Below are positions 34,981 to 46,588 of a stretch of DNA of 64,000 nucleotides, piece after piece. The DNA comes from Cephalopachus bancanus. Lineage: Eukaryota > Chordata > Mammalia > Primates > Tarsiidae. How positions within the stretch are numbered: position 1 is the stretch's first letter; each line of letters opens with the position of its first letter. The stretch covers positions 310,001 to 374,000 of the forward strand of contig JAPVLO010000044.1 of the NCBI GenBank assembly GCA_027257055.1, written 5' to 3'. The position numbers and the translations under genes are program-made. Below the pieces are notes generated by a model, which searched no databases, was not told the origin of the DNA, and saw nothing but the letters and a program-made list of their open reading frames with translations.

Positions 34981-35015
34981 CTATTCTGCTATTGAGAAAC
35001 TCAGTAGCAGAATAG
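34981..35015. repeat. Near-perfect palindrome, 16-bp arms
   Basis: CTATTCTGCTATTGAG (34981-34996), loop AAA, CTCAGTAGCAGAATAG (35000-35015); one mismatch between arms. Confidence 0.92.
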
Positions 35016-37439
35016 CTTCAGAGATTTGCTAGAATCATATGTAAATCTCATTGGTATGTGCAATGAGCAGATTAGGAGTTCTCTGTAGAAAATGAGAGAA
35101 AGCTGAGAGAAAAATGTGGTGCGTGCCATGAGTAGATTTTGTGAGGTGAGGATTTTCAATCAGAGCCTCCAGTCCAGCTACCTCCACCAGACAGCAGGAC
35201 CCTGCATTACAGGGACTGTCTGGGTGACTTTTATTTGAATGAACTCATCAGGCTTGGAAAAGCAGCTTCTGCCAAATCACAAACTTTGGTTAAATAAAAG
35301 TCTTGGGAGGTCATTTGATATCCTTGAAAACAAATCCAAATTGATGCAATGCCCTATGCAATTGCTGTTGCAGCATCTGTTGTGTTTCTAACATTTGTCA
35401 GCAAGTCTTACTTTATTTCTCTTTTTTATTGACTGCTTGCCATGAGTTCTACCCTGTGAAAAGTGCTTTAGGCTTTGCAGAAAAATACCTAGTCCTTCTA
35501 CATTTTCAGACATGTACAGTCTTGCTAAGGGGTGAGGCATAGAGACCAAAGGTTTCAAAATGGTAGATATAGCCTGCAGATATATTGTGTTTGGTGTGTT
35601 TAGTGTCTTACCAAAAATAAGAAAATATATAAAATAGAAACTCTATATTTTGTTGCCAGTATTTAGAATTTGAAATGTTTCGCTTGAAAATCAAGAGCTC
35701 AGACTTGTCTTGAAAAATATCAGATGATTTGGAAGCAACTGTCCTACTTTTTCTCATGGCAACAACAAGCTGGACCTGAGTAATGGCTAATTCTTTGTAC
35801 TGAGAAATGAACTCTCTATTTCATCAAAGTCCCCACCACACCCTATTGCATTACTCCAGCCTGACTCGCTGATATTACCCTCACAATCAGTAGGCATTTG
35901 TATTTACAACCCTTGGAATAATTATCTAAGAAAGACACACAAACAAAAATGCAACATGATGTATGATTCCATGATCAAACAAACAGTACAGATAAAGACT
36001 GTGGGTGCGTTGATAAGATGACCAAGGATTCACGTACACATATTTACTTGGGAATCTCTGTTTCCCATGATTAGTTTGGAAATTGTCTTGCAAAATGACT
36101 AATAATTAGGTACTAAATTTTCAAATGCCTTGAAAAAATGTTGCTGTCTGTGGTTTCATTCTTATATTCTGAAAGTGAAAGGGGCAGCATTATAGTTATT
36201 ATTAATTCAGCAGTAACATTGCAGGCCGAAAAAGAGGCCGTTTTGGCAACAACAATTTGTTGTCTTAAAAAAATTATTTAGAAAAGACTTAGAAAGCTGA
36301 GTTGGGCTAAATGTAGAAGTTGTTTAAATTTAAAAGTGAACGTTTTTTCCCTTGTCCCTGCCCCTTCACTGTCCTTGGATTTAGTAACTGTTGCTGGTAC
36401 TGAAGGGAACACAACTATTTTTAATTGAGCCCCCTGATAAGCAGGAGGCACACACACAAAGAATGCACATCCCTAGAAAAGACTTCGCCAAACCTAGCTA
36501 AGAAATGGACTCTGCTAAAACCTCTTAAAACCCAGAAATGCATTGATTCCCTTAGTTTTTAAATGACAACTGCTTTTTTTCATGTCTTTATATTAATTTT
36601 ATGTATAAAGTTTAATTAAGCCTTGTGAACCAGAACTCCCAGAATAAGCAAAAAACTGTAACCCACTAGAAAGTACGCAACCCCAAATTGTTTAAGGTAA
36701 TTATAACTTAAAAGAATAGCAGACAATGTAATTTAAACACTGGTTTGTGACAGTAACTGTTTAGGGTCTAAACACTGATTTAAAAAGAAACCAAGCAATG
36801 GTCATAAAACACGTAGTTATTATTAGATAAGTGGGAAAAAGATACGTTTTGTTGTAAATAACTAATAAAAACTCTGCTTAAATGAACAGGTTTTTGTTGG
36901 ATACACAGCCTGATAAAACTCCTTACTTCTCCCATCTTTCTGCTTCTTGTATTTGATTGACCGCGAGGGAAGCAGCCAATTGTTGAACTGGGCCATAACA
37001 ACAATACTCCTTTGCTTTAGTATGAATCAAGAAAACACTTACTTTTCTTACTAATGGTTGCATTTTGAAGCTCAGTACACATGCTTCAATTTTCCTTCTG
37101 CTACACTAACTCCTGGACTTCTCTAACTTGGGCTTCTGATCTTGCCTAAGAGCGTCAAGCCCCTGATCCTGCAAGGCCCTTGCACTCCCAAGGACCTATG
37201 TCGCCTTCTCTCTCTCTATGGCCATGGCAGAGGAAAGAATGGGGTCACACTTTATAGGCAAACGTTGCCCCTCAGTTGGAGGTTGCTGTTGTCCAGTCTG
37301 GAAGCCCTTTCCAGCGCTTCAGAAGCCCATGGATCTTTATTTGTCAAAACAAATGGCAGGAGGTAAAATGGCAGCTGGAAGAGAAAAGTTTCTGGAGCCA
37401 GGCAGGGCAGACTCAGAATGCCCTTTCTGCCATGCAAAT
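35016..37439. other. Repeat-poor 2.4 kb; no gene seen
   Basis: No interspersed repeat is recognisable across a long stretch, which is unusual for this window. Several blocks could be conserved noncoding DNA, for example around 36180-36260 (with 'gcaggccgaaaaagaggccg') and 36360-36480. The short frames at 37142-37514 overlap on both strands and look spurious. Confidence 0.35.
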
Positions 37440-37620
37440 ACCTATTTGATTTTAGGTGAATTACTGGACTTCTCTGAATCTCAGTTTCCTAAACATGTGA
37501 TATGGGAAGGATGATAATTACTTGACAGGGTTGTTATGAGGATTAAAGGATAAGATGAGATAATGTGTATAAAGCCCTGAGCATGTAACTGAAGAGTAGC
37601 TTGTGATGAATATTAATTGG
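37440..37620 (+). repeat. MIR SINE
   Basis: Sense MIR order: 'ggtgaattactggacttctc', 'tgaatctcagtttcctaaac', 'agggttgttatgaggattaa' and 'aaagccctgagcatgtaac'. Confidence 0.65.
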
Positions 37621-37629
37621 ATGAGTGAC

Positions 37630-38650
37630 TGAGAGGTGGTACAGCAAATACCACAACTTCTGGAGTCAGACCACCTGGGTTCTCATCCATCCTTGCTTAT
37701 CCCATAGCATCTTTATTACTACTATTTTTTATTTTAAGAATGTGGGGTACAATTCAGGATTAAATATACAAATGGTCCTCGGGCAGGTAAAGTTTGGGCC
37801 TCAATTTGGTCCCCACTTCAACTGGTTTGATTGTGTGCTCCCCCTTATTGATGATGTACCCTTATTGATGATGTGTGCCCCCCTTATTGATGATGTGTGC
37901 TCCCCCTCCCACCCTTGTCAGTATTCCTTTTTTATAGTGTTATGATAATTGTTCAGGGTCCACTTATGAGTGAGAACATGTGGTACTTAGTTCTTTGTTT
38001 CTGTGATAGATCACTCAGTACGATAGATTCTAAATCCATTCAAGTTGCTGCAAAGTTCATAATTTTGCTCTTCTTTATGACTGTGTAATACATCGTGTAT
38101 ACGTACCACATTTAAAAAATCCAGTCCACTTTTGATGCGCAGCACGGTTAGTTCTATGTTTTTGCTGCAATAAACATGCAAGTGCAGGTATCTTTTTAAT
38201 AGAATGATTTGAGTTCCTCCAGGTATATTCCCAGAAGGAGGACTGCTGGGTTGTATAGAAGGTCAGTTTTTAGATCTTTTAGGAATCAACACACTGTTTT
38301 CCACAGAGGTTGTGCTAGTTCACACTCTCACCAACAGTGTTGAAGTGCTCCCCACATCTTTTCCCCACATCTTCTCCAGCATCTGTTGCTTTTTGAGTTA
38401 TTGATGATGGCCATCCTGACTGGAATTAGGTGGAATCTGGTTTTAATTTGCATTTATTTGATGATTAGTGAGGATGAGCATTTTTTCAATCACATAGCAT
38501 CTTTATGACTCAGTGTCTTCATCTACAAAATAAGAATAATAGTAATAATAAAGTTTCCACTTTGTCAAGTTAGCATGTGAATTAAATAATTTAATGCATG
38601 TAAAGCTCTAAGTGTCAGGTATATAGCAACCAATAATTTCCAATTTATTA
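37630..38650 (+). repeat. MIR SINE split by an L1
   Basis: The left part (37630-37716, 'ctggagtcagaccacctggg') and right part (38507-38650, 'gactcagtgtcttcatctac', 'atgcatgtaaagctctaagt') are consecutive in a normal MIR and are separated by the L1 at 37717-38492. Confidence 0.7.
37703..38506 (-). mobile_element. 5'-truncated L1 with perfect 14-bp target duplication
   Basis: CATAGCATCTTTAT flanks the insertion at 37703-37716 and 38493-38506. The body is antisense L1: A-rich tail, 'gtggggtacaattcaggatt', the 3' UTR with a local tandem triplication (core CCTTATTGATGATGT starting near 37844, 37860 and 37882), then ORF2 C-terminal text ('gaggactgctgggttgtat', 'gatgatggccatcctgactg'). Dead copy inserted into a MIR. 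Confidence 0.93.
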
Positions 38651-39803
38651 TAAGTGTAGGTCTTGTATTTAGTGATATACCTAGTGACTTTAAAAACATA
38701 AAGCAGATCATTTTTCAATATCCCTCTTCTGTACACAATCATATTATTTCCAGTAGTAATTACATAATAGTCAGTAATAATCAATGTTTTCTGATTTGTT
38801 CTTTGGCTTTAAAACAAGCAATAACCAATTTTGAAAAAAATTGCAATTTAAAAGATATTTATTCAATTCAGCAAAATATTTTATGTATAAAGCAAACTTT
38901 GTTTTTACGAAAAAAATTATACTTATCTATTTGTACCCTTTCATTATTTTAAACACAAATAAAAACTTCCATTGGTCACAAAGAATGACAGAATTGAAGT
39001 AACTCAAATTTCTCATCTTTACATTTACTATCATTGTTTATTTTATTTAAATCTATCATATAAATGCAGGAATGTTTCATATTATAGGGCTCAACTATGC
39101 TGAAAGCAAGCTCAAAGGATTCTAAACCTTTACAGAATTGCCCTCTGGAGATATACCCTGTTGCTGAGTTCTCATGGGATGAAGTCCCACTGCATAACAG
39201 AGGTCTCTGAATTACCTTGCATGTAGAAAGCAACATTTATTAAAGCACAGCGATAGAAATGTGCTAATTTCATGCTGCATATGTATGCTGTTAAAACTCA
39301 ACAGATAATGCAAGAAATTCTTTAAAATGAGCTAAGAAAATATTTTTTATAGAGGATTATCACTGACACTGTTTAGAATTGTTGGTGCATGGTGATATGA
39401 AAAATAAAATCAGTTTTTAGTCAGTTTTATTGTTTTTTAAAATCTCTACAGTGTGCTTCCTTACAGCTGCACTTGAGGTGATCATTCCCATTGGTCCTGC
39501 CCTTGGGACATCTCTGCTTGCAGATCATGAACGTGGTCAGAGAATACTTTTCAGTGACACGTTATTATTGGGCAGTGTCTCTTACTGATCTCTGGGTCAC
39601 TTTCGTTTCAGCTTTTTTTTTTTTTTTTAAATTGGATAGAGAGATCAGTAGGTTGTCCATGGATAAATAGAGACAAGTCCAAGTAAGTTCTAATGTTGGG
39701 GGTTGGAGGGGAAGGAAATGAGGATGCTGAAAAAAAAAGTCAGGGATGGCTAACCTAGGGAGATGGATACACTCATGTTTTTGTTCAACCAATATTAATC
39801 TCA
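38651..39803. other. No gene seen
   Basis: A+T-rich, with a T-run near 39610-39628. No gene or assigned repeat. Confidence 0.35.
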
Positions 39804-40126
39804 CATAACTTATACTCTTTTTTTTTCTTTTTGAGTTGGAGTCTCACTCTGTCACTCAGGCTGGAGTGCAGTGGCACACTCACAGCCACCCCAGTGTTGA
39901 CCAGCTGGGCTCTGGAGATCCTTCCACCTCAGTCTTCCAAATAGCCAGAACTGCAGGCACACGCTACTGTGCCTGGCTAATTTTTGTTTTATCGTAGAGA
40001 TGAGGTCTCCCCAATTTGCCTGGGTTGGTCTTGAACCTGTGGGTTCAGGCAATCCACTCACCTCCGCCTCCCAAAGTGCTGGGATTACAGGTTGAGTCAC
40101 CAAGCCTGGCCATAACTTATATTCTT
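39804..40126 (-). mobile_element. Alu-like SINE with 16-bp target duplication
   Basis: CATAACTTATACTCTT (39804-39819) and CATAACTTATATTCTT (40111-40126) flank an antisense dimeric SINE (poly-T, 'gagttggagtctcactctgt', 'gaacctgtgggttcaggca', ending 'accaagcctggc'). The right copy of the duplication is also the left copy for the next insertion. Confidence 0.95.
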
Positions 40127-40546
40127 TTTTTAAAAAATTTTAAAGATGTGAGGTACAGTTCAGGGTTAGGTATACAAACATTGATTATGCAGGTACCCTT
40201 GGTGATGAGGTGTGCCCCTCCTTCCCCTAGTGGTTTCCCTCAACTGCCAATCTCACCCCCCTCCCCTGACAGTTTCCCATTACTGCCAATCCCTTTCTTA
40301 TAGTATTATGATAATTGTTCAAGGTCTGCTTATGAGTGAGAACATATGGTACTCTGTTCTCTGTTTCTGTGATAGATCACTATGATTGACTCTAAATCTA
40401 TCCAAATTGCTGCAAGTCCATGTGTTTGTCCTTCTTTAAAGGTCCACAATATTCCATTGTGTATATGCACCACATTTTTTTAATCCAGTTCAGTTTCGAT
40501 AGACAGCATGGTTGGTTCTATGTTTTTGCTATTAACTTATGTTCTT
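40111..40546 (-). mobile_element. 5'-truncated L1 inserted at the same target site as the adjacent SINE
   Basis: An antisense L1 3' end (40127-40532: 'aaagatgtgaggtacagttc', C-rich tract, 'ttccattgtgtatatgcacc') lies between TAACTTATATTCTT (within 40111-40126) and TAACTTATGTTCTT (40533-40546), a 14-bp target duplication with one mismatch. No coding capacity remains. Confidence 0.9.
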
Positions 40547-40599
40547 GGTGATAAAGCAATGAAACTACCAACCAGTGATACTAGTTTGGTAATTTTGTG

Positions 40600-40715
40600 A
40601 TATCAGTCTCCCCTATGAGATTGTTCTCCGTACGAGAAGAGATTGTGGTTTGTTCTGTCTTGTATTTTTCTTTTGTCTGGTACATAATAGTTGCCCAATA
40701 AATATTTATTGGCAT
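40600..40715 (+). repeat. L2 LINE 3' end
   Basis: 'gtctggtacataatagttgc' followed by 'ccaataaatatttattgg' is the typical L2 3' end. Confidence 0.5.
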
Positions 40716-40724
40716 AACAAAGAA

Positions 40725-40930
40725 GGGCAAGTACTTTGATTAGGGAAATAATGGTTCTAGAAAGGGTGCCTAACCTTATCTAAGAAGGTATAGAGGGCTT
40801 CACAGGGGAAGTGACATTTAGGATGAGCTTTGAATGATGTGTAAGAGTTAGTAAGACAAAAAGGATGAGGGATAAGGAAAAGTGCTATGACAGAGGAAAC
40901 ATGTTCAGAGGCCTTTAGGCAAAAGAGAGA
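40725..40930 (-). repeat. L2 LINE fragment, antisense
   Basis: 'agggcttcacaggggaagtg', 'acatttaggatgagctttga', 'atgatgtg' and 'aacatgttcagaggc' match antisense L2. Confidence 0.5.
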
Positions 40931-41073
40931 GAATTATAATGTGGCTGGAAAACCTAGTATCACTGGTTGGTAGTTTAATTGCTTTATCATCAAGAATATA
41001 AGTTAATAGCAAAAACATGGAACCAAACATGCTGTCTATCGAAACTGAACTGGATTAAAAAAATGTGGTGGAG

Positions 41074-41226
41074 GGGCAAGGATGAAGGGAGGGAAAGGAA
41101 AAGAAGGAGAGGAGAAGGAGAGGAGAAGAAGAGAGAGGGGGAGAGTGAGAGTGAGAGTGAGAGCAAGAGGGAGAGGGAGGTAGAGAGGGAGAGGAAGAGG
41201 GAGAAGGAGAGAGAGAGAGAGACAGA
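41074..41226. repeat. Purine-only GA/GGA simple-sequence tract
   Basis: About 150 nearly pure purine bases with GAGAGT, GGAGA and AGAG units. It starts right after the right arm of the inverted duplication. The charged and serine-rich frames on the two strands are artefacts of this composition. Confidence 0.95.
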
Positions 41227-41486
41227 AACTATGAAAGAATGAGGCAAGAGCTAGATCAAACTGCTTTGTGAAATTTTGTTACAATGTTTGGGACATTATC
41301 CTTAGGAAATTGAGAACAAGTTTTAAGTATCATAGAGATGTTGTGGGGTGGTGGGCAAGAAGTCAGTTTTCTTGGAAGGATCACTTGGGCTGCAGGGTGG
41401 AAAATTGATTAAAGAGAGACAAACTAAGTGATTTGGTAACTAGTTAAGAGGCTATTGGAGTAATCCAAACAAGAGACCATTGTAAC

Positions 41487-42047
41487 CTAAAAAGCAGGGG
41501 TTCCCCAACCCCCAGGACACAGACTAGTACTGGTCTGTCATCTGTTAGGAAAGGGGTCACACAGTGAAGGTAAGTGGCAGGCACAGGAGCAATGTTTCAT
41601 CTGTATTTACAGTTGCTTCTCATTGCTCACACTACCATCTGAGCACCGCTACTGTCAGATCAGTGGTGGCATTAGATTCTCATAGGAGAGTGAACGTTAT
41701 TGTGAGTTGCATATGCAAGGGATCTAGGTTGTGCACTTCTTATGAGAATCTAATGCCTGATGATCTGAGGTGGAGCTGAGGCAGTGATGCTAGCATTGTT
41801 TCCCATCACCCTCAGATGGGACAATCTAGTTGCAGGAAAACAAGTTCAGGGCTCCCAGTGATTCTGCATTATGGTGAGTTGTATAATTATTTCATTATAT
41901 ATTACAATCTAATAATAATAGAAATAAAGTGCACAATAAATGATTACATTTGAATTATCCTGAAACCACTTCCCCTCATCCATGGAAAATTGTCTTCCAT
42001 AACACCAGTCCCTGATGCCAAAAAGGTTGGGGACCACTGCTATAAAG
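41487..42047. mobile_element. MER1-group hAT (Charlie) element with 8-bp target duplication
   Basis: The body at 41495-42039 starts CAGGGGTTCCCCAACCCCCA and ends GGTTGGGGACCACTG, i.e. near-matching terminal inverted repeats. The internal blocks 'ggcattagattctcatagga' and 'gagaatctaatgcctgatga' themselves form an inverted pair, characteristic of MER1-type elements. The flanks CTAAAAAG (41487-41494) and CTATAAAG (42040-42047) are the target duplication. Nonautonomous: no transposase. Confidence 0.9.
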
Positions 42048-44504
42048 TGTTATGACAGTGGTCTCATGATGACAATATGCTTGAAAAATATTTAGGAAAT
42101 AGAATTGATGTGTGAGGAGAGATCTGGAACAATCAAGCATGACTCTCTGGTTTCCTGCTTGGGCTGTTGGTGGACCGTGTGCCATTGACCGATGTTGAGC
42201 AACACAGGAGGAGGAGCAGGTTAAGGGATGGGGATTGGGATGGGGGGATGGGAACAATGAGTTCATTTATGGTGAGTTTGAGATATCTGTGAGATACCCA
42301 GATGAAGGCATTTAGAAGGGTTAGGTGTGTACATCTGAAGGTAAAGACAGTGATCTGGGCTGGAGAGTCAGATCTGGGAGTTATCTACACAGCTACATTG
42401 AACAGTACCAGATGGAACTGACCAGGGAGAATATATAGATCAAAAAGGAAAGAGGATTAAGACAGAACTCTACAGAACAAAGCCTCGTTGGGATGAGTTA
42501 TTTCACTAGAAGAAGTGAAAAGGCAAATTTATTCTTGCTTTTTTTCTAAGGGTAGTCATCCCTGTAATGGAGGAGCATTTGGGATTCTTTTGTAAGTGAC
42601 ATTTCAGTCACTACATTGTTTAGATAGATGAAAAAAAAAATCTCTTCTTGAAGGTTTGCTGTAGTTATTAAATTAAACATAAGGTAAGCACTGCCTGGAA
42701 CAGATACTGCATGATTACTTCTGTCCTATAAAAGGCTGCTCCTCCCAAAGAACTTGTGGTGAGGAATGAGGTGGTATTTGGGCCATTTAGCTTCCTAGGA
42801 GAGAATCTTCATAGACTCAACCCCCTTTGATATGCAACATTACTAAAACCAATCTGATAGACTGAGATAATGCAACATGAGATCTGTAGGTGTAACTCAT
42901 CATGAGGCAAGATTACCTATGATCTTGGTGCTTTGCTCACATATATGTATATTACACAATTCAACTGCAAGATATGTGTATGATTATGCAGGACTGATGG
43001 TCAAGTGACACTGTTACCATGTGGCAAGGAGACATCTGAATTTCCCAAACTTCCAAATAAGTCCACAGTTTTCATAGACAACTAAATAGAAGCCTTTAGA
43101 GGACAATATTGAGCTTCCTTTTAATATAAACAGTTGAATGTTTAAACGATTATTGGCAAAGAAAGCAGATGACTGTATTTCAAACAGGCAAAAAAGTCAT
43201 CAAACATGAAAATCTTCATGAAGCCCTTCTTCGACATCACTGCCCCATATTCTTTATTGTCTACCAATCTAGTTTTCTCTACTCTGAAATGGAAATCTGG
43301 TGACATGCAAAATGTCAGTGGACATTGTAAGAACAGTTAAATATAGCTGGAAATATATGGCAAGCTCTTCTTGCCCTTAAATGATTCCACTGGATTTCTC
43401 CTTCCTTATATGTGATCTTTGAAAATTCTGTAAGTATCATCAGACTATATGGTCCTTGGAAAAACCTAGAGTTATAAAATGCTGGTTTTTAATGAGATGT
43501 CCCAGAGATGTGAGCTGTGCAGTTTCAATTCATGCTCCTTCTCCTTTTTATAAACTCCTTTAATTAATTGAGAAGAACTTTCTATTCTGACTTTTCACAA
43601 ATTCCTCCATGTAATAAAACACAGGCATATGATTTTGTTTGCATTATGGGACCATGTGATGATAAAAGGATGCTCAATTAGGAACAAACTGGAAGCAATA
43701 TTGATTCTTCTTTGTTAATAAATTCAGGGATTATTATTGATAGAAATTTTTTTAAGTTACAACATTTTTTCTTGATTTAGGGAAAATAATTAGGAGTAAT
43801 GCAACAGTCAAACTCAGCAAATGTCCTTCTTTCCTTTGGGTGTTTGTCATTTGAACATTCTCATTTATTTCTATTACAAAATTTAAAAGGGTTTTAAATT
43901 GCTTTTTGTCAGTAGTTATTATATTCAAGACTTCTATTAGTTCTTAAATGTTTCATTTTATTTCCTCTATTTTTCTCATTAAAGAGACTGACTTAGAAAA
44001 ATGAATTCAATTCACTAGCCAAAAAATGCCCATCCACTGTAGATTCTACATATAAAGTGAGTGTTGGTTCTTGTATAACTCTTGAGATTCCAATGATAAT
44101 CTTAACAAATTAAGGTTGAGTGAACAAAATATCTTTAATTGTGATTTCTTAGAGAAGATTGAAGACCCTAAAGAACAATTAAAAAAAAACACATTGAAGT
44201 GATATAATTAAGGCAATCACTTAGGATTAACTTCATTTATTTAAATATTTAGGCCCTGCATTTGTTGACAAGCACTTGAAGCAACTTAACTGAATATGAG
44301 AAATAAAATAAAATAGAAAAAAAATCAAGGCCTTGGGAAATATAGATATAACAGAAAATAAGAACTGGGGGAAAGTCAATAGAAAGAAACCATTTTAAGA
44401 TAATATGGCTAACAAAAGTAGGCTGGATCAAGGTATCCATTTTCTCTGTTCATCAATTTTCCTAAATTATTTTATATGAGGGTCTGGCATATCATAAAAA
44501 TAAG
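42048..44504. other. Repeat-poor 2.5 kb; no gene seen
   Basis: No gene or clearly assigned repeat is seen. 43200-43760 is repeat-free with balanced composition and could include conserved noncoding DNA. Confidence 0.35.
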
Positions 44505-46260
44505 ACACATGAGAAAAACAAAACAAAATAAAATAGGAAAATATACTCCAAAATCAAGAGAAAAAAATAGCCAGTAGAAATAGACCCACAGATGACCCAA
44601 CTATCAGAATTAGCAAACAAGTATTTTAAAATAATGATTACAGATATGTTAAAGAAAAGTGAGAAAGGTGTAGATAAATGGATGGAAAGAGAGAATTTCA
44701 ATTCAGAAATAAAATATCTAAAAAGGAACCAAATGGATACTCTAAACTAAATACAGTCATCCCTCCATACACGTGGAGGATTGGCTCTAGGAACCCCTGC
44801 ATGTATAAAATCTCAGTGGAAACTGAGTATAGAAAAAGCTGACTCTCCATAAATATTAGTTGCACCCTTCAAATACTGTACTTATAATCTGCATTTGGTT
44901 TAAAAAAAAAATTCATGTATAAGTGAAACTGTGTTGTTCAAATTTGTGTTGTTCAAAGGTCAACTGAAATACAATACCTAAAATTAGGAATTTAATAGAT
45001 GGACTTAGTAGCCCACTGGAAACAGCAGAAAAAATAATTAGTAAACTTGAAGACAGATGAAAGGAAGTCATCTAAACTGAAACACACACAAAGAGAAAAA
45101 GACAAAGCAGGAACAGAGAGTGATGGACACATAGACCATTGTCAATAGTCTAACATGCAATCGGACATTCAGAAGGAAAGTACAGAGAAAATGAGACAGA
45201 AATAGTAATGAAGATATCTTTATTGACTAGGAATTCTCCAAAATGTATGCAAGATATCAACCCACATATTCAAGAGACTCAGCAAACCATAAGCAAGATA
45301 ATTACAGAGAAAATAACACTTTGACACATATTATAGTCAATTTGCTGAAACCAAAGATCTAGATTTAAAAAAATCTTACAAGCAGACATAGTAAGTAAAA
45401 GAACACATCACTTTCACAGACAGCATTAAGATTATAACTGACTTCTTAGCAGAAGCTATGGAAATCACAAGATAATACAATAACATTTTTAATATATGGA
45501 AAGAAAAAAAAAATCTGCCAAACTATCATTCTACTCCTAGCAATTAAAAAAAAAAAAAAAAAAAAAAGAAGGAAAAATTTCTCTCCAAAAGATAATATTA
45601 TGAAAGTGGAAGATAAGCCACAACTGAAAGAAAATAATTATAGTATATCTGGACAAAAGAGTTGGATCTAGGATATATAAAGAACTCTTAAAATTCAATA
45701 ATAAGAAGGTAAACAATCCAATAAAAAATGGGCAACATACTTCAACAAACACTTTACAAAGGAATACATACAAATGACTAATAGACATGGGAGAAGTCAC
45801 TCAACTTTGTTAGGAAAATGTATAGCTAAATCACTAATAGCTTACTAGAATGGCAAAAGTTAAAAAGACTAACGCTACCAAGGGTTGAAAAGGATGCTGT
45901 ACAACTGCAACTCTCAGACGTTGCGTGTGGACACGTAAGATGGCATGACTCTGAAGACCACTTTGGCACTCTCTCATATATTAAACATACAATTACTTAT
46001 TATAAGACCCAGGAATTCCACTATTAGGCATTTACCCAAAAGAAAACATATGTCTTTAGAGATGTCACAATCATTCATAACAGCTTTTTTTATAATAACC
46101 CAATCCAAATGTTCTTCAAGAGGTAAAAGGATAAACAAATTCTTCAGGACTGAAGCAAAATATTTACAGTTGAAAGGATGGAACTGTAAGAAGAAACAAC
46201 TCTCAAAAGGGTACACATTGAGTACATATAAAAGATTATTGACTATTTAAAGCAACAATA
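44505..46260 (+). repeat. Old L1/HAL1-like element, sense, split by a Tigger-like element
   Basis: Sense text typical of old L1/HAL1 elements runs from about 44505 ('agacccacagatgacccaac', 'tttaaaataatgattacaga'). It resumes after 44966 ('ctaaactgaaacacacaca', 'gatatcaacccacatattca', 'tcacaagataatacaataac'), passes an A-run at 45546-45567, and continues as ORF2 C-terminal-like text ('aatgggcaacatacttcaac', 'cccaggaattccactatta'). All frames are broken. Confidence 0.6.
44754..44966. mobile_element. Tigger-like (pogo) MITE
   Basis: Starts CAGTCATCCCTCCATACACG after a TA and ends GTTGTTCAAAGGTCAACTG, resembling Tigger terminal sequence. Internal 'aggattggctctaggaaccc' fits the same family. It lies inside the old L1. 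Confidence 0.65.
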
Positions 46261-46588
46261 ATAGCAATCTTATGGCATTAATAGCATATGAAGTAAAATA
46301 AAACCATAATAACATAAAGTATAGGAATGGTAATAAATCAATTACAAGATTATAATTTTAAGATTAAAAAATTGATACAACTTCCTGGAAGTCAAAATAA
46401 AAAGTGAAATATTGCTATTTCTACAATAATTTTGTCCATTAAAAAATTCATTCTTATTCCTCAGAAGACATACAACTTTCTTGTGAGGCCTAAAATAAAA
46501 TTTTAATTTGCCATTTATAGTGGGGGCACTGAATATAGTGGGTGCTATATCAAAAAACCTTCCATAATAAATGAAGTAGTAAGTTTAT

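Larger units (their letters stand above)
40468..41070. repeat. 120-bp inverted duplication with a 363-bp spacer
   Basis: Positions 40468-40587 recur in inverted orientation at 40951-41070 with about six mismatches in 120. Each arm contains L1 sequence, the L1 5' junction, the target-site copy and about 40 bp of flanking DNA, so the duplication happened after the L1 inserted. The spacer holds L2 fragments in both orientations. Confidence 0.93.

Noticed and set aside
37843..37896. CRISPR-like spaced repeat
   Set aside because: Three short repeats within an L1 3' UTR in a mammalian genome; simple tandem duplication explains them.
40979..41247. Charged or serine-rich protein genes on both strands
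   Set aside because: They are translations of a purine simple-sequence tract.
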